DNA of 6,636 bases from Chitinophagaceae bacterium UBA2467. GTDB lineage: Bacteria; Bacteroidota; Bacteroidia; Chitinophagales; Chitinophagaceae. The translations under genes and the position numbers were made by a program. The stretch lies in contig DDPN01000066.1 of assembly GCA_002342205.1 (NCBI GenBank), forward strand, positions 207 through 6,842, written 5' to 3'. Shown piece by piece: positions 1 to 5,267 of this stretch (position 1 is the first letter of the stretch; each line of letters starts with the position of its first letter). The notes under the pieces were generated by a model. That model was not told where the DNA came from and did not search any database. It saw nothing but the letters and a program-made list of their open reading frames with translations.

Positions 1-1
1 T

Positions 2-1195
2 GTATTTGCAGTGAATACACGACTCAGCCCTTGCCCCTGGAATTGGGAGAACCAACTCTTGCAAATTGATCTTTCTGCAAAAAAATTAAATCTCGATTCG
101 TTGCCATCTGCCCATCTTGTTTTTCTCATTGATATTTCTGCTTCAATGGATATGCCTAATCGACTTCCATTATTGCAGTCGGGATTCCGGATGTTGATTA
201 GCAATCTTCGGGAAAAAGACTCGGTTTCTATTGTGGTATATGGCGGCATGACTGCGGTGTTAGTACGCGCCTTGAGTGGGTGCGAAAAAGATAGTTTGAC
301 TAAAGTGATCAACGGCTTAGTGCCAGGTGGGGCAACACCGGGTGAGTCAGGTATTCGATTAGCTTACCAGGTAGCTAAACAACATTTTATTAAAGGGGGA
401 AATAATCGAGTAATATTAGCAACAGATGGAGATTTCAATGTAGGCTTGAAAACAGAAACTGAGTTAGATGAGCTGATTAGTATTCAGCGGCAGAGTGGGA
501 TTTATCTTACTTGCTTAGGGGTAGGAATGGGTAATTACAAGGATTCAAAAATTCAATTGCTGGCTGAAAAAGGTAATGGGAACTTTGCTTATTTAGATCA
601 AGAGAAAGAGGCAGAGCGCGTGTTGATGAAAGAGTTCACAAAAACATTGTATGCAGTTGCAGATGATGTTTATATGAACATTACGTTTGATCCTGCTTAC
701 ATTAGAAATTACCGATTGATTGGATTTGATAATAAAGTAGGGGCATTGTTAGATTCTTTATCCCAAATTGAAGGAGGAGAAATTGGGTCGGGACACACGG
801 TTACTGCACTATTTGAAATTGAGCCTTCTACACTTTTGAGAGATAAGCGTGGTGTCTCATCAGAGTCAGACAGCATCGCATCACTTGCCATTCAATACCG
901 GCTTCCGAGTGATTCTTTATTACAAGAAGCGCAATTCAAAGTGCCTCTTTATTATGCGTATACAGAACAGGAGCTCAAGCAATCTCAGTTTAGCGCTGCA
1001 ATTGCACAATTTGGAATGTTCCTGAAAGGAAGCTCCTATGTCAGTAAATCAAGTTGGAACGAATTACTTCAATTAGGCGAGCAAGTAGTTAATCCTGCAG
1101 ATCCATTTCAACTGGAATGGATTGAACTGGTGAAAAAAGCGCGAGAGCTCTACGATAAAAAAAAGAAGCGCAGCTGGAAACGCCTTCACCACTAA
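2..1195 (+). CDS. YfbK-like von Willebrand factor A (VWA) domain protein, 5'-truncated by window edge
   Basis: C-terminal part of a VWA-domain protein of the YfbK type; the family's molecular role is not settled and members are usually exported or lipid-anchored. The reading frame is open to the left edge (codons for V-F-A precede the first GTG), and V-F-A-V-N-T-x-L-S-P-C-P-W-N matches the conserved stretch just before the VWA domain, so the GTG at 11 is an internal valine and the true start lies upstream. Counting that valine as residue 1, the MIDAS metal site is complete: D41-I-S-A-S45 (DxSxS), T109 in GGATPGESG, and D139 in LATDGDFNVG. The VWA fold runs about 35-215. The remainder resembles the YfbK C-terminal domain (DUF3520), including IGSGHTVTALFEI and a late FSAAIAQFGMFLK helix. 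The C-terminus is strongly basic (YDKKKKRSWKRLHH). The missing N-terminus probably holds the export signal. The stop abuts the convergent dnaJ stop. Family assignment is firm; the function is unknown. Confidence 0.9.
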   Translation, partial: VFAVNTRLSPCPWNWENQLLQIDLSAKKLNLDSLPSAHLVFLIDISASMDMPNRLPLLQSGFRMLISNLREKDSVSIVVYGGMTAVLVRALSGCEKDSLTKVINGLVPGGATPGESGIRLAYQVAKQHFIKGGNNRVILATDGDFNVGLKTETELDELISIQRQSGIYLTCLGVGMGNYKDSKIQLLAEKGNGNFAYLDQEKEAERVLMKEFTKTLYAVADDVYMNITFDPAYIRNYRLIGFDNKVGALLDSLSQIEGGEIGSGHTVTALFEIEPSTLLRDKRGVSSESDSIASLAIQYRLPSDSLLQEAQFKVPLYYAYTEQELKQSQFSAAIAQFGMFLKGSSYVSKSSWNELLQLGEQVVNPADPFQLEWIELVKKARELYDKKKKRSWKRLHH

Positions 1196-2353
1196 TTATT
1201 GAAAGATATCCTTGATTCGATCAAAGAAGTTTCTATCTGATTTATCTGGGTTGGGTTGAAAATTGGCCGAGCCAGCTAATTTTTCTAAGGCAGCTTTTTC
1301 TTCCGCATTTAATTGTTGTGGTGTCCATACACTCACCTGAATCAGTTGATCTCCCTTTTCGTAAGAATTTACTGCGGGAAATCCTTTTCCTTTTAATCTA
1401 AATATTTTACCACTTTGTGTTCCTGCTGGTATTTTGATTTTTGCTTTTCCGTCAATGGTGGGTACTTCTACTTGTGTGCCAAAAACTGCATCGGTAAAGG
1501 ATAGATGTAATTCAAAGGCAACATTTAGTCCCTCGCGGTGTAGCTCTTTATGTGGTTCTTCTTCAATTAAAATAATTAGATCGCCAGGTGTACCGCCTCT
1601 TTCTCCTGCATTTCCCTTTCCGGTTACATTCAGTTGCATGCCTTCTTGAACGCCTGCAGGAATATCAATACTTACCGTTTCTTCAGCATAGGTTCTTCCT
1701 TCTCCTTTGCAACTGGTACATTTGGCTGTGATAGTTGTTCCTTCTCCATTGCAAGTGGGACAGGTAGTTACTGTTTGCATTTGTCCCAAAAAAGTATTTT
1801 GCACTCTTCTAACCTGGCCACTTCCATTGCATCCAGTACAGGTTTGTGTACTTCCTTTATCTTTTGCACCACCGCCACCGCAGGTAGTGCAGGGTACATA
1901 TTTTTTTACTTTGATGTTCTTACTGACACCTTTTGCAATCTCTTCGTAGTTCAGCTTTAATTTGATACGGAGATTACTGCCACGAACACCTCTGGAACGG
2001 CTTCGACCGCCGCCTCTTTGTCCACCGCCAAAAAAGCCACCAAAGAGGTCATCTCCGAAAATATCTCCAAATTGACTGAAGATATCTTCCATATTCATTC
2101 CTCCTCCATACCCACGATTGCCTGCACCGCCAAGCCCTGCATGACCAAATCGATCGTATTGTGCTTTTTTATCAGCATCACTCAGCACTTCATAAGCTTC
2201 AGCAGCTTCTTTAAATTTTTCTTCAGCAGCTTTGTCACCTGGATTTCTGTCGGGGTGATATTGCATAGCTACCTTACGGTATGCTTTTTTGATTTCGTCT
2301 GCAGAAGCTGATTTGCTGACGCCTAATATTTCGTAAAAATCTCTTTTGCTCAT
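1196..2353 (-). CDS. dnaJ: Chaperone protein DnaJ (Hsp40)
   Basis: Cytoplasmic J-protein that delivers unfolded clients to DnaK (Hsp70) and stimulates its ATPase. The 385 aa product has the full type I (class A) layout. The J domain is at 1-70, with the HPD motif at 33-35 and [19 protein letters not shown] around it. A Gly/Phe-rich linker follows at about 71-122. The zinc-finger domain has four CxxCxGxG repeats at C155-C158, C172-C175, C198-C201 and C212-C215; the first is CTTCGGGG and all eight cysteines are present. Two C-terminal beta-barrel substrate-binding domains run from about 225 to 360. Length is normal for the family (about 375-390). The ATG at 2353 gives the canonical [12 protein letters not shown] start. 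It lies 3 nt after the grpE stop, so the two genes are almost certainly co-transcribed and possibly translationally coupled; an AGGA about 9 nt upstream may serve as a weak ribosome-binding site. Nothing appears damaged. Confidence 0.98.
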   Translation of the reverse strand: MSKRDFYEILGVSKSASADEIKKAYRKVAMQYHPDRNPGDKAAEEKFKEAAEAYEVLSDADKKAQYDRFGHAGLGGAGNRGYGGGMNMEDIFSQFGDIFGDDLFGGFFGGGQRGGGRSRSRGVRGSNLRIKLKLNYEEIAKGVSKNIKVKKYVPCTTCGGGGAKDKGSTQTCTGCNGSGQVRRVQNTFLGQMQTVTTCPTCNGEGTTITAKCTSCKGEGRTYAEETVSIDIPAGVQEGMQLNVTGKGNAGERGGTPGDLIILIEEEPHKELHREGLNVAFELHLSFTDAVFGTQVEVPTIDGKAKIKIPAGTQSGKIFRLKGKGFPAVNSYEKGDQLIQVSVWTPQQLNAEEKAALEKLAGSANFQPNPDKSDRNFFDRIKDIFQ

Positions 2354-2356
2354 AAA

Positions 2357-2905
2357 TTATTTTCCTACCACCACTTTAGGGTGACGAATTACTTTTTCAT
2401 TCAACAAGTACCCCTTTACGACCTCATCGATAATTTTTCCTTTTAGTTCTTCGGTGGGGGCTGGAATTTCTGTAACGGCTTCGTGAAGATCTGCATCAAA
2501 GGGCTGATGAATCACCTCCATGGCTTTTACACCACGGCTCTGCAATTTGTTTCTGAGTTTTCCAAATACCAATTTCACGCCTTCCCATTCAGAGCTGTTG
2601 GCATGGCCAGATTTTTCTAACGTTTGTTGTGCGCGATCGCAATCATCCAACACTTCCAGTAACTCAGTGATAATATCTTTTCCTGCCGTTTGCATTAGTT
2701 CAATCCTTTCCTTGGCATTGCGACGTTTAAAATTGTCAAACTCGGCAACGGCACGGATGTATTTGTCTTTGTATGCATCTAGCTCGGCTTGCAGTTTTTC
2801 CAGTTCCGTCTCCTCGGTCATTTTTTCGTCTAGATGGCTGGTTCCTGCAACACTTTCATCTGTGTTCAGGTCCATTTCGTTGTTCTTGTTTTCTTGAGCT
2901 TCCAT
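2357..2905 (-). CDS. grpE: Nucleotide exchange factor GrpE
   Basis: GrpE is the ADP-release factor of the DnaK-DnaJ cycle and acts as a homodimer in the cytoplasm. From the ATG at 2905 the product is 182 aa. It has an acidic, low-complexity N-terminus (1-35), a long dimerising coiled coil of about 30-90 (TELEKLQAELDAYKDKY, then FDNFKRRNAKER), and the C-terminal beta domain that contacts DnaK. The C-terminal signature includes GVKAMEVIHQPFDADLHEA and ends GYLLNEKVIRHPKVVVGK. An in-frame ATG at 2965 would add 20 residues, but that extension (MIRLGNKIADVTFATNLDLT) overlaps a near-consensus promoter and resembles no GrpE N-terminus known to me, so I chose 2905. Gene order grpE-dnaJ with a 3 nt gap indicates an operon. 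DnaK is not in the window. Heat-shock control is expected for the family; a palindrome in the promoter spacer is the only regulatory candidate seen. Confidence 0.96.
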   Translation of the reverse strand: MEAQENKNNEMDLNTDESVAGTSHLDEKMTEETELEKLQAELDAYKDKYIRAVAEFDNFKRRNAKERIELMQTAGKDIITELLEVLDDCDRAQQTLEKSGHANSSEWEGVKLVFGKLRNKLQSRGVKAMEVIHQPFDADLHEAVTEIPAPTEELKGKIIDEVVKGYLLNEKVIRHPKVVVGK

Positions 2906-2925
2906 AGTCAGGTCTAAATTGGTTG

Positions 2926-2955
2926 CAAAGGTAACATCGGCAATTTTATTGCCAA
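2926..2955 (-). promoter_or_regulatory. Promoter of grpE-dnaJ (Bacteroidota type)
   Basis: Read on the - strand, TTG (2955-2953) is followed after exactly 19 bp by TACCTTTG (2933-2926) and then C, which matches the Bacteroidota housekeeping pattern TTG / TAnnTTTG at its usual spacing. Transcription should start a few bases downstream, near 2918-2922, leaving a leader of about 13-17 nt before the grpE ATG at 2905. The site lies inside the 20-codon extension obtained if grpE is started at 2965, which argues against that start. The match is seen directly; promoter activity is inferred. Confidence 0.75.
2939..2953. promoter_or_regulatory. 15-bp perfect palindrome in the grpE promoter spacer (candidate operator)
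   Basis: On the - strand the sequence is GGCAAT-AAA-ATTGCC, two perfect 6-bp arms around a 3-bp centre. Allowing one mismatch, it extends to TTGGCAAT-AAA-ATTGCCGA (19 bp). It starts on the last base of the -33 TTG and fills most of the spacer before the -7 box, the position where a bound dimeric repressor would block RNA polymerase. It is not the HrcA/CIRCE sequence (TTAGCACTC-N9-GAGTGCTAA). No regulator can be named from the sequence, and a short palindrome can arise by chance. Confidence 0.4.
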
Positions 2956-2985
2956 GTCTTATCAACAGGTTTCAATGTCTTTTTA

Positions 2986-3002
2986 AGGGACAAAATGACC
3001 CT
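2986..3002. repeat. Imperfect 17-bp palindrome in the grpE/rlmI divergent region
   Basis: AGGGACAAAATGACCCT pairs as AGGG-x-CA / TG-x-CCCT around an AAA centre, with one A:A mismatch per arm. It sits about 31 bp upstream of the grpE -33 element and about 56 bp upstream of the rlmI ATG, so it could be an upstream site for either gene. No known operator is recognised. The call rests on symmetry alone. Confidence 0.25.
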
Positions 3003-3043
3003 GGATAAAGCCTAAAAGCGCCTTTCTGTCTGTTTTGAAAGGT

Positions 3044-3051
3044 TATCTTCG
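3044..3051 (+). promoter_or_regulatory. Possible -7 element of the rlmI promoter
   Basis: TATCTTCG followed by C differs from TAnnTTTG(C) by one base and lies only 7 nt before the rlmI ATG at 3059, so the transcript would have almost no leader. No TTG is found at the expected 17-23 bp upstream, so the promoter is weakly supported. Confidence 0.25.
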
Positions 3052-3058
3052 CCTTTCC

Positions 3059-4231
3059 ATGGAAAGAATTATTTTAAAAAGAAAAATTGCTCCCCGGGTA
3101 GTGAATGGACATCCCTGGGTATTTTCAAATGAAATAGAAGCAATAGAGGGCGAACCGCAACCTGCAGCGATTGTTGAAGTAGTAACGCACGATAAAAAAT
3201 TTGTAGGACGAGGATATTTTAACCCGCAGTCGCAAATACCTGTGCGGATTTTGACACGTAACCGCGAGGAACAAATTGATGCTGATTTTTTTCTTCGGAA
3301 AATAAAAGCTTGCTGGGAGTATAGGAAACATACGGGGTACACCGAAAACTGCAGGCTTGTTTTTGGAGAAGCAGATGGATTACCACAGCTTATCATTGAC
3401 AAATTCAACGATTATTTTGTCATTCAGACGTTGGCCTTGGGGATTGATCGTTGGAAACCAGCGCTGGTTGCGGCCTTACAAGAAGTGTTTAGTCCAAAAG
3501 GAATTTATGAACGCAATGATGTTCCGGTTCGTGAGCTAGAAGGACTTCCGCAGCAAAAGGGATTTTTGTCTGCGCCTTTTGAAACGCGTATCATTATTCA
3601 GGAAAATGGATTACAGTTTCATGTAGATCTGGCCAATGGGCAAAAGACTGGTTATTTTTTGGATCAGCAAGATAATCGCAGAGCCATTCAACATATTGTC
3701 AAGGATGCAACAGTGCTGGGTGCATTTACATATACCGGTACATTTGAAATTCATGCAGCGCACTATGGTGCAAAATCAGTGTTGGGCTTGGATATTTCTA
3801 AGTTGGCAGTAGAGCAAGCCAATGAAAATGCACGCTTGAATGGATTGCAAGATCGATGTCATTTTGAAGAGGCAAATGCATTTGATGTATTAAAGCAATG
3901 GGTGAAAGAAGGAAAGCAATATGATGTAGTGATGTTAGATCCTCCTGCATTTACAAAAAGTCGTGCCACCATTCAAAAAGCAATCACGGGCTATAAAGAA
4001 ATCAACCTGCGCGGTATGAAATTGGTAAAGCCCGGTGGTTTTTTAGTAACTTCTTCTTGTACCAATTTAGTACACCCTGAATTATTTCTGGAAATTATAG
4101 CGATGGCTGCAAAAGATGCACGAAGAAAAATCAGACAGGTTTGTTTTCAAACACAATCATCCGATCATCCTGTGATTTGGGAAATGGAGAATACCCAGTA
4201 CTTGAAATTTCTGATTGTACAGGTGCTATAA
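3059..4231 (+). CDS. rlmI: RlmI-like class I SAM-dependent 23S rRNA (cytosine-C5) methyltransferase
   Basis: Predicted to transfer a methyl group from S-adenosylmethionine to C5 of a cytosine in 23S rRNA. E. coli RlmI acts on C1962, but related enzymes use other positions, so the exact target is inferred. From the ATG at 3059 the product is 390 aa, close to the family length. An N-terminal PUA RNA-binding domain (about 1-72, with GHPWVFSNEI) is followed by a linker domain and a Rossmann methyltransferase domain. The family motif GQKTGYFLDQQDNRR is at 194-208. The SAM-binding motif I is VLGAFTYTGTFEIHAA, with an acidic residue at D245 (GLDIS). The DPPAF motif starts at D294, and the catalytic cysteine is C334 in TSSCTNLV. 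A TTG at 3035 would add MKGYLRLS, which has no family counterpart and crosses the putative promoter, so it was rejected. The stop lies 2 bp from the convergent stop of the next gene. Confidence 0.9.
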   Translation: MERIILKRKIAPRVVNGHPWVFSNEIEAIEGEPQPAAIVEVVTHDKKFVGRGYFNPQSQIPVRILTRNREEQIDADFFLRKIKACWEYRKHTGYTENCRLVFGEADGLPQLIIDKFNDYFVIQTLALGIDRWKPALVAALQEVFSPKGIYERNDVPVRELEGLPQQKGFLSAPFETRIIIQENGLQFHVDLANGQKTGYFLDQQDNRRAIQHIVKDATVLGAFTYTGTFEIHAAHYGAKSVLGLDISKLAVEQANENARLNGLQDRCHFEEANAFDVLKQWVKEGKQYDVVMLDPPAFTKSRATIQKAITGYKEINLRGMKLVKPGGFLVTSSCTNLVHPELFLEIIAMAAKDARRKIRQVCFQTQSSDHPVIWEMENTQYLKFLIVQVL

Positions 4232-4233
4232 AA

Positions 4234-4590
4234 CTATTTGGTAACCTGGAACTTTCCTGATTCTATAATCTTTCCGGAAGTTTCTACTAAGTGGTACACG
4301 TAGATACCGCGAGAAAACTCATTTAATGAGAGTGTGATTTTTTCAATGGTGAGACGGGTGTCTACCATTTTCTTGCCCAATATTCCGTTGTAAATCTGCA
4401 AGCTTAATCCTCTTTTGAATGCAGACTTGAACTCAAATGTGATATAGCTTATTGCCGGATTGGGGTATAGCTTCATTAGCTTTTCAACAGGCTCTATCGA
4501 TGAGGTAGCGGTGGAAGCTGGCGCTTGTTGCGCAGCTGCCGAAGCGACCAGCCCAAAGAATAGAATTGCTATGAAACCAATTTTCTTCAT
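4234..4590 (-). CDS. Mini T9SS protein: signal peptide plus type A sorting domain, almost no passenger
   Basis: The 118 aa protein begins with a clear Sec signal peptide: MKK, a hydrophobic stretch IGFIAILFFGLVASA, and an AxA-type site with likely cleavage after A20. A short Thr/Ser/Ala-rich linker (21-39) follows. Residues 40-118 match the T9SS type A C-terminal sorting domain: LYPNP at 41-45, LQIYNGILGKKM in the middle, GIYVYHL, and a C-terminal KFQVTK. In this system the sorting domain routes cargo across the outer membrane by the type IX machinery and is normally removed or anchored. Here little is left to be cargo: the mature linker is about 19 residues. It could be an orphan or decayed sorting domain, a small surface protein in its own right, or the remnant of a larger protein; the intact frame and good promoter box favour a real gene. 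It converges on rlmI and is separated from the upstream peroxiredoxin by a terminator hairpin. Function unknown. Confidence 0.82.
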   Translation of the reverse strand: MKKIGFIAILFFGLVASAAAQQAPASTATSSIEPVEKLMKLYPNPAISYITFEFKSAFKRGLSLQIYNGILGKKMVDTRLTIEKITLSLNEFSRGIYVYHLVETSGKIIESGKFQVTK

Positions 4591-4595
4591 TCATC

Positions 4596-4629
4596 CAAAT
4601 ATAACAGATAATTCAAAAAAAGTCTACAA
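4596..4629 (-). promoter_or_regulatory. Promoter of the mini T9SS gene, giving a leaderless or near-leaderless transcript
   Basis: On the - strand TATATTTG (4603-4596) is an exact TAnnTTTG match. A TTG at 4629-4627 lies 23 bp upstream, at the long end of usual spacing. Only 5 nt separate the -7 box from the ATG at 4590, so transcription should start at or within a few bases of the start codon. The box is seen directly; the start site is inferred. Confidence 0.5.
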
Positions 4630-4638
4630 TAAAATGCA

Positions 4639-4669
4639 AAAGCCTCAGAACCAATGATTCTGAGGCTTT
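4639..4669 (-). terminator. Rho-independent-type terminator of the peroxiredoxin gene
   Basis: A perfect 12-bp inverted repeat, AAAGCCTCAGAA and TTCTGAGGCTTT, with a 7-nt loop, begins 16 nt after the peroxiredoxin stop. In the - strand direction the stem runs into TTTTGCATTTTATT, an interrupted U-rich tail. The position and strong stem suit termination of the peroxiredoxin message and insulation of the T9SS gene downstream. Confidence 0.85.
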
Positions 4670-4685
4670 ACCAGAGGGCGGTTAA

Positions 4686-5156
4686 TCAGGCTAATTCCTG
4701 AAGTTTTGCGTTGATTTTTTCAAAATTTGGTACTTCTCCGGGATTCTCAAGCACCTCTTCGTATTGAACCTGTCCATTCTTGTCAATCAAAAAAGCAGAG
4801 CGTTTTGAAACTCCTTTCATGTCAAAGATCCATTCTGTATAAATGGTTCCATAAAGTGTAGAGACTGTTTTATTAAAATCACTCAGCAAAGGAAAGTTCA
4901 ATTGTTGTTCCTCTTTGAATTTTGCCAGCGTAAATACGGAGTCAACAGAAATGCCCAACACTTTTGCGTTAGCACCGTTGTAAAGGGCGATGTTATCTCT
5001 TACGGAGCAAAGTTCCTTTGTACAAACCCCTGTGAATGATTGGGGAAAGAAAAGTAACAATACGTTTTGCCCTTTCAAGGAAGAAAGTTGTACGGGATTT
5101 TTGTCTGAATCAAACAACGTAAAATCCGGAGCGGTTTGTCCAATTTGAATGCTCAT
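4686..5156 (-). CDS. Peroxiredoxin, PrxQ/AhpE-like thiol peroxidase
   Basis: Cytoplasmic thiol peroxidase expected to reduce hydrogen peroxide and organic hydroperoxides with electrons from a thioredoxin-like donor. From the ATG at 5156 the product is 156 aa with the thioredoxin-fold AhpC/TSA layout: IGQTAPDFTL at 5-14, the active site P38-Q-S-F-T42-G-V-C45 (PxxxTxxC, peroxidatic cysteine C45), and a supporting arginine R119 in KRSAFLID. A second cysteine, C50, lies five residues after C45 (CTKELC). That is the spacing of the resolving cysteine in PrxQ/BCP enzymes, so an intramolecular disulfide is plausible. The later part (LNFPLLSDFNKTVSTLYG) is closer to AhpE-type proteins, so the subfamily is left open. 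An upstream ATG at 5264 would add 36 residues of hydrophobic, non-family sequence across the intergenic region; the IGQTAPDF start argues for 5156. The gene is divergent from nif3 and ends in a terminator hairpin. Confidence 0.93.
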   Translation of the reverse strand: MSIQIGQTAPDFTLFDSDKNPVQLSSLKGQNVLLLFFPQSFTGVCTKELCSVRDNIALYNGANAKVLGISVDSVFTLAKFKEEQQLNFPLLSDFNKTVSTLYGTIYTEWIFDMKGVSKRSAFLIDKNGQVQYEEVLENPGEVPNFEKINAKLQELA

Positions 5157-5212
5157 GTTGGTGGGTTTATGTGTGAATAGTTTTTTAGTAAGACAATTTA
5201 TTAGCAAAAAAG

Positions 5213-5246
5213 TTGGCGCAAAGATGGCTAAAATGAGCGTAATTTG
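5213..5246 (+). promoter_or_regulatory. Possible promoter of the nif3 operon
   Basis: TTG at 5213-5215 is followed 24 bp later by TAATTTG (5240-5246), a one-base-short version of TAnnTTTG. The start site would fall near 5252, about 15 nt before the nif3 start. Both the box and the spacing are off-consensus. It overlaps the candidate peroxiredoxin -7 box on the other strand. Confidence 0.25.
5219..5226 (-). promoter_or_regulatory. Possible -7 element of the peroxiredoxin promoter
   Basis: On the - strand CATCTTTG followed by C differs from TAnnTTTG(C) by one base. It would give a leader of about 57 nt. No TTG is present at the usual distance upstream, so support is weak. It is the best candidate I found between 5157 and 5264. 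Confidence 0.2.
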
Positions 5247-5267
5247 AAATCCTTGAAAACACAAATG

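Noticed and set aside
1690..1895. Short imperfect direct repeats within dnaJ
   Set aside because: They encode the four CxxCxGxG zinc-binding motifs, so they are explained by the protein.
1434..2311. Several + strand open frames opposite dnaJ, some cysteine- or serine-rich
   Set aside because: They are antisense images of dnaJ; the cysteine and glycine patterns come from the reversed zinc-finger and Gly/Phe codons, and no promoter or family resemblance is seen.
2520..2897. + strand open frame of 125 codons opposite grpE
   Set aside because: Shadow of the GrpE coiled-coil coding sequence; serine-rich product with no recognisable domain.
3035..3058. TTG start adding 8 residues to RlmI
   Set aside because: The ATG at 3059 fits the PUA-domain start of the family and the extra residues match nothing.
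2906..3058. CIRCE element (HrcA operator) for the chaperone operon
   Set aside because: Looked for TTAGCACTC-N9-GAGTGCTAA and found no close match in the divergent region.
5157..5264. 36-residue hydrophobic extension of the peroxiredoxin, resembling a signal or membrane anchor
   Set aside because: It lies in the intergenic space shared with nif3, is not followed by a convincing cleavage or lipobox context, and the family start MSIQIGQTAPDF follows directly.
5244..5267. TTG start of nif3
   Set aside because: The family begins at MKVxDI, which matches the ATG at 5268.
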